Below are positions 46,762 through 59,645 of a DNA stretch of 64,000 bases, in pieces (within the stretch, counting starts at the first letter, position 1; each line of letters begins with the position of its first letter). The notes below the pieces were generated by a model that searched no databases, was not told where the DNA came from, and saw only the letters and a list, made by a program, of their open reading frames with translations. Source of the DNA: Diphasiastrum complanatum (Eukaryota > Streptophyta > Lycopodiopsida > Lycopodiales > Lycopodiaceae); NCBI GenBank assembly GCA_029204225.1, contig CM055097.1:49920600-49984599 (forward strand). The letters run 5' to 3'. The position numbers and the translations under genes were made by a program.

Positions 46762-46787
46762 TTCTTCCCTCCTTAAACTACTTCTAT

Positions 46788-47720
46788 CCTTAGAAGCTAA
46801 ACTTAGAAAAAATCTTTATTATGTTGTCAACTCTCTCCCACAAATCATCATCCTTAGTACGACCTTTCCACCGAATTAAGCACTCAGAGTTAGAATGATT
46901 TCTCAATTGTTTATCACTGGTTCAGAGCACTTTCTCAGGTTCCAAAGTTACACTAAGCGACAAATCTTCCAAATGGGATAAATCCTCATCTGATCCAATT
47001 GTATCACTTTCATGTAAACGTAGTTTCAAACGACTTAAATGAAATATTGGGTGTGCAATCGATTTTCCTTGAAGATCAAGTTCATACGCCAAAGAACCAA
47101 TTCTACATACAATCCTGAATGGTCCACAATAATGTGTAGACAATTTATAATGCTTCCTTGTATGTAACATCCTAGAATCTTTTGGAATCCTAAGATATTT
47201 CCAGTCATCGACTTTAAAATATCTTGGAGATCTCTTAAGATCAGTATAGTATTTAGCTAGATATTATCATTAGAGCCACTTGCAACATCTCTTGCATATC
47301 ATGCAAAAGATCAGCAACCTTCTGGATCTTATCAGACTTCATCTCAACATTTGCTGGAGATCTAGGTTGAAAATCATACATAAGCATAAAAGGACTATAA
47401 CCTGTAGCAGAATGTTTCCTACTATTATATGCAAACTCAACCAGTGGAAGGTAATCTTATTTGCATGTGAGAAACATACATCCTCAAAATATCTTCCATA
47501 GTTTGATTAGTTCTTTTTGTCTAGCCATTTGAATCAGATGATCAGAAGAACTTAAACTCAAAGAAGTTTCTAGTTTATGAAATATTGCTGACCAAAAGTG
47601 ACCTATGAACTTAGGTTCTCTATCAGTAACAATGTCACTTGGTAGACCATACAACTGAAATAATCATTCAACAAAGATCTGGGCTACTTCAGAAGCCTTT
47701 AAAGCGTGAATGACAACTCG
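46788..47720 (-). pseudogene. Chromovirus integrase C-terminal half
   Basis: Mirror of 27965-29058. Right to left: L-Y-G-L-P-S-D-I-V, S-D, then E-Y-N-S-R-K-H-S-A-T-G-Y-S-P-F-M-L-M-Y, then an open stretch 47170-46922 with R-K-H-Y-K-L-S-T-H-Y-C-G-P-F and A-H-P-I-F-H-L-S-R-L-K-L, and a broken chromodomain-like tail. Many stops and shifts. Confidence 0.8.
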
Positions 47721-47729
47721 TTCAGTTCA

Positions 47730-47995
47730 CCAATCCGACTAAGACCATTTGAAACTTTATTAGAGCTGCATCTTATGTAATGGATTTCATGATCGAATTA
47801 TTGCATCAATTCAGCCCATCGAGCTTTTCTTTCCCGAAAATCATGTTGGTTCAAAAATACTTAAGAGGCTGGTGATCCGTATACACTATAAACTTACTAC
47901 CATACAACAAGTGTCTCCAGGTTTAAGTGCATGGATTACAGCAAACAATTCCTTTTCCAACATAGTATAACGCAATTGAGAACTAGTGAATTTTT
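47730..47995 (-). pseudogene. Gypsy RNase H fragment
   Basis: The minus strand shows F-I-V-Y-T-D-H-Q-P-L-K-Y-F and a decayed K-A-R-W-A-E-L-M-Q counterpart. It lies upstream of the integrase, as expected for gypsy order, but the region between is deleted. Confidence 0.6.
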
Positions 47996-48863
47996 TGCTC
48001 TTGATAAATTTTACAGTTTTTAGGACAATAATGATTGTACTTTACAATCATAGAGAGTTATTGGTTGCCTAATCAATGAATCTATCAAGTTCTACACATT
48101 AGATCTTGATCTAGATTCACTACACTTGGATTTAAGCAAGAGTACTGGATCAGCACATCATTTTTTAGTGAGAGCGGCCTCACACGTGTGGAGTACTGTC
48201 CATTGTACGGCCTGCACTTGAAACAACAAGTACAATGATACTAGATAGCAATCATACATAAAAATCACAAGACAAATGACTAGAAACCTCACAAAAGTGT
48301 AGAGTGCAAAAGTCTCATCAATCTTCTTAGCAAAATGATGATCCTTTTATGGATCAAGTACATCCATGAGTCTGGTACAGTCCAGCAGGCCTTCACACTT
48401 GTGAAGAGTGCCACATCACTCAGATCTATCCATTTGATCCATCCTTGATCCTTATCCAATAGTTGACCTTCTAGAATATGACTAAAATCCAAAAAGCTAG
48501 TCTCCTAGAATATAGGAATATTCCCTACAAAATAGGATCTAAGGAAAATGGTCAACTCTTATCTTCTAGTACTCTATACACACATGTGAACATCCACTTG
48601 CCATGTGGGAGCATTTACTCATGCACATGCAAGGAAAAGCTAATTTGTAGGTGACTAGTCAACTTGACTAAAAACTAGTCATTTCATGTTCACACTAACT
48701 AGAATGATACAAAATCAATTTGGATATATACAAACATGAAAAGTACATCCTTTCACATGTGGGAACAGGCTCCACACGTGTGAAATCAGATCATCAACAT
48801 ATTCTAATGTTTGATCAATATTTACATGAACCAATGTCAAGTGAGAAGTGACAATTTTCAACA
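47996..48863 (-). repeat. 3' LTR of element B, left edge uncertain
   Basis: The right end is GACAATTTTCAACA followed by CTCCTCCTCAC (GTGAGGAGGAG purine tract on the minus strand), so the LTR start is TGTTGAAAATTGTC, close to element A (TGTGAAAATTGTC). CACACGTGTG is at 48181 and 48773, CACATGTG at about 48753. The left edge is set only by the end of gypsy similarity. Confidence 0.55.
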
Positions 48864-48876
48864 CTCCTCCTCACTT

Positions 48877-51800
48877 CTAACTTGGCAAATCCAGTGTACA
48901 TCTATCTACAATTCCAAGAGCATATCTTAACTTAAAAAATGGATCTTTGGACAATGGTTTGGTTAAGATATCAGCTATGCATTCGGATGATGGTACATGA
49001 TGTAGTTGCACTTCCTTGGATTGTACCTTCTCCCTCACAAAGTGGTGAGCTATCTCAATATGCTTTGTTCTAGCATGCAAGATATGATTTGAAGCAATTT
49101 GTTGAGAAGCTTGATTGTCACAAAATATGTAAGGGATCTCCTCAGCCTCTAGCACATGTAGTTCCATCAAGAGTCTTCTTAGCCATAGGAACTCTTTGGT
49201 TGTTGAAGTCAATGCCTTGTACTCGGCTTCACAAGAAGATAGTGAGATTGTATCTTGCTTTTTGGAAAGCCAAGATATCACTCCTCCACAAAGAAATGTT
49301 CCAAATGCACTAATGGACTTCCTATCCATCTTGTCACCTACAAAATCTGAAACCGAGTAGGCTCTCAAGTGCAAGTTAGATCCTTCATAAATTATGCCAA
49401 AAAATCTAGTACTAGAAACATATCTAGGTACTCTCTTGGCACTTTTCCAATGATGAACTAAAGGATCTTGCATACTTTGACTCAACTTTCTTACACAAAA
49501 ACTTAAGTCAGGTCTAGTGATGGTTAAATAGATTAGAGAGCCTATAAGCTTCCTAAAGAGGGTGATGTCCTCAAAGGATGCTTCATCACCTTCATTAATT
49601 GCTTTCACAACATGCTCCATAGGGGTGTCAATCCCCTTACAATTCTTACCAAATCTTTCAAGAATGGAAGTAGCATACTTAGATTGACTTATGAAAGTAC
49701 AATTGCTACTTCTAGACATTTCTATCCCAAGTATAAACTTTAGGAAGCCTAGATCTACCATCTTGAACTCACTAGATAAGTCAACTTTTACTTTGCCTAT
49801 GCCATCATCATCATTTCCTGTCATAATGATGTCATCAACATAAAGAACCAAAATGATGATCTTTCCTTCATTACATTTGAAATATAAATAAGGTTCATAA
49901 GCACTTAGTACAAAGCCAAGGGAATAGAGAAAATCATGCAACCTAGAGTACCAAGCTCTAGGTGCTTGTTTCAAGCCATATAGGCTCTTCCTTAAGTAGC
50001 ACACATTTTGCTCCTCACCAACCTTGATGAAGCCCTCAGGTTGCATCATGTAGATTTCCTCTTCTAAGAAGCCATTCAAGAAGGCATTTGTCACATCCAT
50101 TTGGTAGAGATCCCATTTGAACCAAGTAGCAATGAAAATGATTAATCTAATAGTTACAAGATTAGCTACAGGTGCAAATGTTTCTTCATAATCCAATCCT
50201 TTTATTTGAAGAAATCCCTTAGCAACAAGCCTAGCTTTGTACTTACTAATAGATCCATCTTGATTGTACTTAGTTCTATAGATCCACTTACATGCAAGTG
50301 GTTTCTTTCCTCTTGGAAGATTTACAAGATTCCAAGTATGATTCTCTTCTAATGCATCATACTCTACTTGCATTGCATCTCTCCAAACTTTAGATTTATA
50401 TGCTTCTTCAAAAGATGATGGTTCTTCAAGCAATGTAGCTAAAAAAGAGTAAGAGGTATCCCTTGTCCATATAGGTAAGCCTTGAGGGCTCGGCCTTGCT
50501 CCTTGATGATCTTCTTGGCCCCTTTTGACTCGGATCCAAATCTCCATCCTTGGGTTTGTCATGATCCTCCTCGGGTTTGTCAAGATCCTCCTTGGATTTG
50601 TCAAGATCTTCAATGCACAATGGGTTAGATCCATTTGACAAGCTCTTAGCAAATTGTGACTCATCAAAAAGTACATCCTCGCTTACCTTTACTTTCTTGG
50701 ATGTAGGATCATATATCCTATATCCCTTGCTATTTTCTCCATAGCCAACAAAGATTCCTTTGAAGGAGGTAGCATCTTCTTTCCTTCTAGTCTCCAAAGG
50801 AATGTGTACATAACAAGTACATCCAAAGATCTTAAAATATTTTACATTGAGTTTCTTATCAAACAAGGCTTGATAAGGTGAGATCCCATCTATAGCACTA
50901 CTAGGAAGTCTATTACACAAATAATTAGCACATGTTATGGCTTCTCCCCAAAATGAGATGGGAAGTGATGCATCAAGCCTCAAAGACTTTGCACACTCAC
51001 ATAGACTCCTATTTTTCCTCTCGGCCACCCCATTTTGTTGAGGGGTGTAGGAACAAGTGTATTGTAACTTAATACCATTGATCTCACAAAAGTCTTTCAT
51101 TTTATTGGAGGTGTACTCTCCTCCATTATCACATCTTAGTGCTTTGATAGAAGTACTAAGTTGTTTCTCTACTAGAGACTTGAACTTAATGAAAGCTTCA
51201 TAAACAAGACTTTTCTTTGATAGTAACTCAATCCATGTGAATCTAGTACAATCATCTATAAAAGTTATATACATCAAGGCACCTCCATTACTTGCATGTG
51301 AAAAACTATGTACATCAGAATGTATGAGATCCAAGGGAGAGAGAGATCTTGATGAAGATCTCTTGTAAGAAGACTTGTGTGACTTTGCAAGGTCACATGC
51401 CTCACACATCTTTCCACACTTCTTGAAAGCTCTTGGTAGGCCTGAGAGCTAGTTCCTTGCTTGCCATTGACTCCATAGATTGAAGATTAGGATGGCCTAA
51501 TCTCTTATGCCAAAGCTCCACTTGAGTTAGCTCCTCCCTAGCCAAGTTCACACTTTCACTTGCAACATTAGCATCCAACTTGAAAAGTCTACCTTGCTTA
51601 ATGCCACTAGCTATGCACTTATCACTTTTCAAGATGGAATAAACTCCATTCTTGAAATGTACATCTAGTCCATTGTCCATTAATTGTCCTACACTAAGCA
51701 AGTTTCTTGAAATGGTAGCAACATACAAAACATTATCTAGATCTATCCTTTTAGATGTGCCTAAGCAAAGAGGTATAGATCCTATGCCATCTATCTTGCA

Positions 51801-52829
51801 TGCTTGATCACTAGCAGTGTATATTGACTTCTTAGAGTCATTACAAGATAGAAGAGTAGAAAAATAATGCTTGTTAAAGGACATGTGGGAACTAGCCCCA
51901 CTATCTATCCACCATGTGTCTTGACTTGAAGTTGGTGTAGATGCAACCATTAAGGATGTGTTGAATCCATCCTCTTCTTCTTCCTCTTGAGCAATGTTCC
52001 CTTGATCTCCTTTGTCTTGTTGATTCTTCTTCAAGTAGCATTCTGAGGCAAAGTGTCCTTTCTTTCCACAAAAGAAACACTTTAGTTTTGCCTTGTTCTT
52101 CACTTTGCCTTTGGAGGTAGATCTTCCATTCTTCATCTCGGCCTCCTTGCCTTGATTTTTCTTGAATGGATTTTGCTTCTTCTTGCCTTTAGATGTAAAG
52201 TTAGCTTTCTCCTCTCCTCCATTAAGTGACATGCTATCCATTCTTGTCTTGAGGTGTAGAAGCCTACTCTCCTCGGCCACAAGAAGATTGTGCAACTTTT
52301 CAATGGATGGAAGAGAGTCTTGAATGGCAAGTGATTGGACTAAGTTGGTGAACTCATCACCTAGACCATTCAAGATGATTTCTACTAGTTCTTGATCTTG
52401 GATCTTCTCTCCTACTGCACTTAACTCCTTGTTAAGAGATTTGATCCTAAGGACATACTCTTGTCCACTCTCTCCACTTCCTTTCATGCTTTGGAGAACT
52501 TGATTTCTTAGCACGAGGATTCTTGAAGTATTGTTGGATTCATAAATGCTCTTTAATGAATCCCAAGCCTCTTTGGATGAGGTACAAGAAGACACCTCTT
52601 TCAAGAGGTCATTGCATACATTTAACTTTATGCAATGTAGAGCTAATCTTGCTCTCTTCTTGTATTTGGCTTGTTCTTGGGGAGTTTGAGGCTCTTCCTC
52701 TACTCCCTGAACTATGTCATATAGATCATGGATCACTAGGAGTGATTCCATTCTCACTTTCCAAATGGAATAATTTGTGGAAGTGAGTCTCTCACTTGAT
52801 TCCATCAAATATCCACCCATGGATGACAT
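48877..52829 (-). pseudogene. Element B copia gag-pol, nearly complete, two frameshifts
   Basis: The ATG at 52829 opens M-S-S-M-G-G-Y-L-M-E-S-S-E-R-L. Gag has the zinc knuckle CFFCGKKGHFASEC (251-264) and the protease D-S-G-A starts at residue 309. Frame 1 ends near 51402. A single-base shift around 51445 moves to the frame with C-E-A-C-D-L-A-K, integrase H-S-D-V-H, D-N-G-G-E-Y-T-S-N and G-V-A-E-R-K-N. A second shift near 50460 (in a run of G) moves to the RT frame, with Q-M-D-V-T-N-A-F-L and Y-V-D-D at about 49830, then RNase H to A-D-I-L-T-K-P-L and the stop next to the purine tract. Catalytic residues look intact. One codon is missing in F-G-K-N-C-K-G, where relatives have F-G-M-K. It is the same family as the fragment at 16366-17945. 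Confidence 0.9.
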
Positions 52830-53393
52830 TTTAGAATGAATGCTTTTTCAAAAATCACAAAGATTTTGAATTTTAAAAGATCTATGAAAAGGCCTAAATC
52901 CTACTAGAATGCCTATAGGCTTGTCTCTATCAAACTAGCACACAAGCTTGAATGATACTCAAAGCCTAGCTTTCACTCTCACAAAAAAATATTGCTTTAC
53001 ACTTTTCTTAGAGATTTCACTTCAACTAAGGATCTGAACAAATCAGCCTCTAAGATCTGATCTTAGACTCTAAAAAGAAATACTTCAATGATCCAAAACA
53101 CTATTTGGTCATAAGCATTAGCTAGAATGAATCTAGATCAATACCATGCTTCAAAAAGCACCAAAAATGAACTAGTACTGTGATTTTGGGACCAACAAAC
53201 ACAAAGTAACTTGAATTGAAAGTTGTTGTACGGTTTCACACGTGTGAAAAGTACATACACAGCCTCCAAGTCGTTTTGATCCAAATGATTACAAGCTATC
53301 ACTCTAGAAGAACTCGCCCTCACTAGTATTGGCCAAAAACAAATTTTGCCAATGACCTTTAACTTAGAATTTGCTTTGCACAGGAACACAGAT
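52830..53393 (-). other. Element B leader, 5' LTR not recognised
   Basis: Leader-like AT-rich DNA. AATACCATGC at about 53135 is a poor primer-site match. TTTCACACGTGTGAAA at 53234-53249 is a perfect 16-bp palindrome, as in the LTRs here. No copy of the LTR at 47996-48863 is evident, so the 5' LTR has diverged beyond recognition or was replaced by the next element. Confidence 0.4.
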
Positions 53394-53635
53394 CATGCTA
53401 CACAGTAACACAGATAGAAAATCACTCTCCTCAGCAAGCTCACATAGCAACTGTATTTCTCAAAATGAAATTACACTGTACATATATTTGTTCACTCAGG
53501 CAACCCATGCATGACCCAGGTTGTCGTTGGCGGGACGCGTGTCCCGTCGACTTGCCTCGTGGCAAGGCCAACTGATCCTTATCCACTGATAGGACCCACA
53601 GTATAGTAACACAGTGATTCTAACTTTAATTCTAA
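53394..53635 (-). repeat. Probable 3' LTR of element D
   Basis: TGCTACACAGTAACACAG...ATTCTAACTTTAATTCTAA, followed by CTCTCTCCCTT (AAGGGAGAGAG purine tract on the minus strand, about 53637-53646). The TTAGAA start resembles the TGTTAGAA of LTRs at 17946-18222 and 60434-61058. The left edge is a guess. Confidence 0.4.
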
Positions 53636-53689
53636 CTCTCTCCCTTAAATAGAGTCACTTTTTATATAGTCATATACATAGCTTTAAAG

Positions 53690-56600
53690 TCAACAAACTT
53701 TAAATACAGAAAGTTTTGATCTAAATTTATCAAACTTTTCTCCAGTAAGTGGCTTAGTGAAAATATCAGCTAGTTGTTCTTCTGTGCTACAATGAACAAC
53801 ATGAATTTCACGACTTAGCAGTCTTTCATGTATGAAGTGATATTGAATCTCAATGTGTTTAGTTCTCGCATGGAACATTGGATTCTTTGCTAGCTGAATG
53901 CCACTCTGACTGTCGCTATGTAAAATTGTGAGATTTTTCTGATTCATGCCAATCTCTTCCAAGATTTGTCTCAACCATATAGCTTCTTGTGCAGCACTAC
54001 ACATTGCCTTATACTCTGCTTCTGTGGTGGAAAGAGCAATTGTACTTTGCTTCTTACTAGACCAGGAAAAACAATTACCACAAAACTGGAATATATATCA
54101 TGTGGTGGATCTACGATCATCATAGTCACCTCCCCAGTCCGCATCCACATAGCCACACAACTCAGGTAAACCATCATGCTTCCTGTAAATCAAGCCATAC
54201 TCTGAAGTGCCTTTCACATAATGCAAAATGCGTTTAGCTGCTTTCCAATGCGTTTCCGTAGGTGCTGCCATAAACTGACTTACAATGCCAACAACACAGC
54301 ATATATCTGGTCTAGTTGTGGTAAGGTAAATCAAGCTCCCTACTAATTGTCTATATAGCGTAGCATCAAATGACTGTGATTCATCAAGCTTAGAAAGCTT
54401 TTTACCTGGTTCAATAGGAGTGTTTACTGGTTTGTGCAACCTAAACCTGTGTAGTAACTCTTTGACATATTTCACCTGTGTTAAACCCACTTCATGTCCT
54501 TTTTGCCACACTTCTACTCCAAGGCAGTAATGCATCAGGCTGAGATCCGTCATCTCAAATTGTTCCATGAGGTCTTTCTTGATTATGTCTATCATCTCTT
54601 GATTATTTCCCGTAATAATCAAGTCATCAACATAAAGAGCAATCAAAGCTACCATACCATCAAAGCATAAGACATATAGATTTGGATCAGAATGTGTTCT
54701 CACCATCCCCTTTGAACGAAAGTAGGCATCAATCCTGCTATACCACGCACGTGGTGCTTGTTTAAGACCATAAAGCGCTTTCTTCAAGTGACATACTTTA
54801 TTTTCCTGTCCTTTCATTACAAAGCCTTCAGGTTGATCCATGAACACTTCTTCTTCTAACTCACCATTTAGAAAAGCAGATTTCACATCCATCTGATGCA
54901 AAGGCCAACCAAAATGAGAAGCTAAAGCAATAAGTAGACGTAGAGTATTCCACTTACACACTGGCGCAAAGGTCTCCTCATAGTCAATGCCTTTATTTGT
55001 GCGTACCCTTTGATTACCAATCTTGCTTTGTGCTTTGCTATGCTTCCATCTAAATGGTACTTAGTTCTATATACCCATTTGCAACCAATGGGTTTCTTGC
55101 CAACTGGTGGTTCTACTAAGTCCCATGTGCTATGCTTAGCAATTGACTCCATCTCCTCTCCCATGGCCTTGATCCAAATGTCATCATCCTTCGCTTCACC
55201 ATAAGTCGAAGGTTCTTTGCTTTGAATAATGCTTGCTAACAGAGCATAATTTTCTTTATACCTTTCAGGTAGTATCTTCTCTCTTGTTGATCTTCGTAGC
55301 TCTCCATGGTTAGATGATCCTGGAAAGTCATCTATATCGCGGCTCTCCATCAATCTCTCAAACCACTTAGGGAGCTTTCTGTCAGGTGATCGGCTTCCTG
55401 GTGAAAATGTATCCCACGGTACATCCTTCTCCTTGTGTTTGTCACCTGCAATTTCAATCCTTCTTGCACCAAAAGGTTTGTCCCTACCTCTCCAACCTGT
55501 TTCTTGAGGTTGAGTAGTAGTATCTTGAGATGTATCCTCATGTTCATCACTTGGAAGGTCAATGAATGGATCATCATCAGGTGGTATCCTCACTATGCCA
55601 TTTTTCCTACTGGATGTGTCTATCTTCTCAGCATCTTCGTCTTCATACATCTTGGATTCATCAAAGATAACATCTCGGCTTATATGGATTTTGTTTTCGA
55701 CTGGATCAAAACATCTATAGCCTTTCACGCGATCATCAGATCCTAGGAATATGCACTTGATAGCTTTTACATCAAGTTTACGTCTTTCTTCCTTAGGAAT
55801 ATGTACAAAGGCCTTACATCCAAAGATTCGCAAGTAGTTCACCTTTGGCTTCTTTTTTGTGAATGCTTCCTCAGGTGTAATTTTTGGTATGGCAATGGTA
55901 GGACTTCTATTTTGAAGATAGACTGCCGTGCTACATGCTTTTGACCAAAAATCTTTTGGTAATTTCATCTCAGCTAGCATAGATCTGGCACTTTCCACAA
56001 TTGTACGATTTTGCGCTCAGCTACACCATTGAGAGCAGGAGTATGAGCTTACGTAAATTGTCTTTTAATCCCACATTGATCACAAAGATCATTGAAGTCA
56101 TTAGACTTATACTCACCTCCACTATTTGATCTTAGGACTTTGATCTTCTTACCTGTCTGATTTTTGACCAAGTTTTTGAAGTTCTTGAAGTTATCAAAAG
56201 CATCTGATTTCTTCTTCAAGAAGTAGATCCACGTCTTATGTGACATATCATCAATAAAGGTCATGAAATAGAAGGCTTTTCCTAAGGACATGGTCCTCAT
56301 GGGCCCGCATAAATCTGTGTGGATTAAATCCAGGATGTTCTTTGCTCTTGCAACACCCTCTTTATTGAACTTCTCTCGATGCTGCTTCCCATATATACAA
56401 GATTCGCACATCGATTTCAAGTGATCTTCTATTGTAGGCAGTCCTGTTACCATCTCCAATTTTCTCATCAAACTGAGGCTTCCCAAGTTCAAGTGACCAA
56501 GCCTCTTATGCCACAACTCAGTTTGCGAAGGAACGGATGACACAAGTCCATGTTGCCCCTTGATTGTGGCATTCAACCTGTATAGTTTTGTATTAGGCTC

Positions 56601-57787
56601 TCTTACTCCATTCACAATAACTTTGAACTTTTGGTTCGCATCCTTCACAAGGCAACGATCATGGGCGAATTCTACTTTCAACTCTTGATCAGTAATGACT
56701 CCAACAGAAAGTAGATTTTTCCTCAAACCTGGTACGTAAAGTACCTCCCTGATCATCCTGCTTTTGCCGTCATGCAGTTGGATTGAAACTGTGCCTATCC
56801 CCTTGATGTTCCATTATCCGATGCCTTCAAACTACTGAACCAGTTCTTGTTACCTGTCATGTGTCTTGTGGCTCCTGAGTCAATATACCATGCTTGATCA
56901 TCTTGATTAGATGACAATGCAGATATGAAGATGCTAGAGTCTTCAATCTCACCTTCATCGACAAGGTTACCTGCTTGTTTTGGTTTTTCCTTGCCTTGTT
57001 CCGCCAGGAATTTGCGACATTCACTCTTCCAGTGGCCCTTTTTACCACAATGGAAGCACTTGCCTTTCTTCTTAGTTTTGCTGGAAGATCCTTCATCCTC
57101 CTGAGACTTGGCAAATTGCTATTTAGTCTTCTTCTTGCCCTTGCCCTTGTCTTGTTTTTGGTGTGTCGCAAGTGCCTGATCATCAGTATTTTGACGTCTA
57201 GCTTTCACCATTTCTCGTCGTTGCTCTTCTTGCATCAAGATTCATGTGAGCTCGTCAAAGGTTGGCAATCTTTCTCTTGATGCTATTCTGCTTTCAAACA
57301 TCTAATAGGATTCTGCAATGTCGCATAATGCATTATGCACCAGCTCCACATCACGTATGCGTTCTCCAATAGAATGCAGTTCATCTCTCATTGTCTTGAT
57401 TCTGGTCATGTACGTGTGAATGTGCTCTCCTTGCCCCATGCGGGCGTTATTCAACTTTGAATTCAGAAACATGATTCTTGATGAATTTGACGTCTCGAAC
57501 TGCTCCTTTAGCACATCCCATGCCTGTCTGGGTGTAATAGCATCACAAATGTGGGTAATGATGTGATCCTTCACTGACAAGTTAATGAAGGTCAAAGCTT
57601 TCCTCATCTTTTTGTCGAACACTTTGATGTCTGCTTCATTTGGCGGCCTTCTCTCATCACCTGTGACAACTTCCGACACATATTTCTCCATCAGTATATT
57701 TTTCATTTTGAATTTCCACACTGCATAGTTGGAAATCCCGTCCAATTTGCTACTTTCACTCAAAATGGACTCTCCCAAGTTTGCCAT
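53690..57787 (-). pseudogene. Element D copia gag-pol, complete domain order, several frame breaks
   Basis: The ATG at 57787 opens M-A-N-L-G-E-S-I-L-S-E-S-S-K-L-D-G. UBN2-type Gag is open to 57302. After a TAG it continues with the knuckle CFHCGKKGHWKSEC at about 57070-57020 and protease A-W-Y-I-D-S-G-A-T-R-H-M at about 56890. Pre-integrase and integrase are open at 56756-56049 (H-K-R-L-G-H, C-E-S-C, H-T-D-L-C-G-P, R-S-N-S-G-G-E-Y, where the D-N-G-G-E Asp is Asn). The linker is open at 55998-54922. A shift near 54960 leads into RT, with Q-M-D-V-K-S-A-F-L and Y-V-D-D at about 54630. RNase H (D-A-D-W-G-G-D) runs to A-D-I-F-T-K-P-L and the stop at 53690. The family differs from A, B and C. Confidence 0.9.
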
Positions 57788-58099
57788 CGCAAAACTGCTT
57801 AAAACTTATGCCTTAGGCTAAGAACAGTATGTCGAGGCCAACAGTGATGTCAGAAGTTGAAAATAATGATCTGCACTTTTTTTTATTACCAGGCCACTCG
57901 CCGCTTTTCCACCAATTTGAAAGCCAAATCGGCGTCGCCTTCCGAAATGCACTCAGTCGTCAATTCCCAACAACGTGCCCAGTGGAATGGTGAAACTACT
58001 TCTGGCGTACTCTGAACACTTTCTCCGCTGCAACCGCTCTGTTTTGTTGTACCATACTTGCAGGTACAGTCCGGGTGCCCTTCGTTTGGAGGTTATAGC
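57788..58099. other. Spacer upstream of element D gag
   Basis: Slightly GC-richer DNA (GGCGTCGCCTTCCG at about 57930). No primer site or LTR end is visible, so the 5' LTR of element D is missing or unrecognised. Confidence 0.35.
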
Positions 58100-58345
58100 C
58101 TTTCATTTGGGTCAGAAGATCATGCATGGTACATTGATTTTGGAGCCCACTCAACACATGACAGGCAATTGAAACTAGTTCAACCATTTCAAGGAGCTAA
58201 ACAATTGGATGTATCTTTCATAGACAAATGGAAAAATGTGCAAGATCAAAGAAATTGACACGTCTTCCATTCACCTAGCTAATGGAAGTAGTAGGAGTAT
58301 CAAGGACTTACTATATGTATTAGGTTTTAAGAATATACCCATTTT
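58100..58345 (+). pseudogene. Copia protease fragment
   Basis: Plus strand: S-E-D-H-A-W-Y-I-D-F-G-A (active-site D-S-G changed to D-F-G), a decayed H-M-T, and later H-L-A-N-G-S-S-R-S-I-K-D-L-L-Y-V-L-G-F-K-N. Stops and a shift are present. Minus-strand sequence follows directly. Confidence 0.7.
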
Positions 58346-59645
58346 AGATCCACTATCTCCCAAGTTTCATGGTGCTTAATGGAATCAATTTCCTCTTGCA
58401 TTGCTTTTTGCCAATCTCATGATCCTTGACCTCCTCAAAGCAAGAGAGTTCAGTAGATAGAATTATATCGCTCATGACTATAAGATTCACTTGAAATCTA
58501 TCAGGTTCCATCTCTGCCTCGTGGAACGTCATACCTCTCCCTCTTTATTAAACTCGACAACCTCGTCTTCCTTGTCATTCATGAGCTTTGTGTACCATTT
58601 AGGTAGCTTATGTTGAGGCAATCCATTGCAAGGCAAATAGGTGTCCCACTGTGCATCCTTTTCCTTCCTCTTATCACCTCAACTTTGATCTTTTCCTATC
58701 CAATAGGTTTATTTGTTACTTTACATCTTGTCTCTACAGTTGGAGATGTGCCACGATCTTCATCTTTGGTTTGATGATTGGACCTGTGGTGGTGGCATTG
58801 CTTCGTCTTCACTGAAAAGCTTGGATATTCATCACTACCCCTTTCATCATCACCAAACCTATGGATCTCATCAAAAATGACATCACGACACTATTTGATC
58901 TCACGCTCCTTGCAAAATTTAATAAAAGTTGTGGATCGATGCTCACCACCATGATCAGATTTGACCACCTTGATCTTGGCAACCGATTGGTTCTCCACCA
59001 ATGCTTTGAAGTTCTTGAAGCATCCAAATGTATTAGACTTCTCTCTTATTGTGTAAATTTAAGACTTCCTTGAGTAGTCATCAATGAAAGTCAAAAAATA
59101 AAAAGTGTTAATGATTGACATTATCTTCATTGGTCCACATAGATCTGAGTGCACTAACTCGAACACCCATTTTGCCCTCGTTTCCCCTTCCTTATTGAAC
59201 TTCTCCCTATGTGACTTGCCTAGTACACACCCTTGGTAATGGACTCTTCTTTGTCATCCAAATTGGGTAGACTTGTCACCATCTTGAGCTTGCGAAACAA
59301 CCTCAAGCTTTTGAAGTGCATATGCCCTAATCGTCTATGTTGATGTTGATGCTAACACATTGCACTTACTGACTACAACATTCAACTTGTACAAACTACA
59401 AGTCTTATCATGATAACCATCAGCAATCACTTTGAAACCTTGTCTCATATCCTTGATATGACATTTCTTGTTGTTGAATTCTACCTTTAACTTATGATCT
59501 GTCATTGTACCAACAAATAAAACACTTTTCTAAAGGCCAGGAACGTACAAGACATTTTCAATGACCTTCACTTGCCCATCAGGAAATTGAATAGGTACTG
59601 CACCAACTCCATGGATTTGGATCTTTTGTCATACATCATCCAAGG
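58346..59645 (-). pseudogene. Copia protease end, integrase and linker, highly decayed
   Basis: Minus strand, right to left: G-A-V-P-I-Q-F-P-D-G-Q-V-K-V and V-L-Y-V-P-G-L (about 59620-59530), H-K-L-K-V-E-F, S-A-L-R-S-M-W-T-N-E-D (decayed H-S-D-L-C-G-P-M, about 59130), K-V-V-K-S-D-H-G-G-E-H (Asp 2, about 58970-58935), R-D-V-I-F-D-E (about 58885-58865), and the start of the RT region (F-E-E-V-K-D-H-E) near 58430. It resembles element D. Confidence 0.75.

Noticed and set aside
58346-59645. Clean inversion of the middle of one copia element
   Set aside because: The inverted block duplicates protease-end and RT-start sequence present in the flanking plus blocks, so a simple inversion does not account for it.
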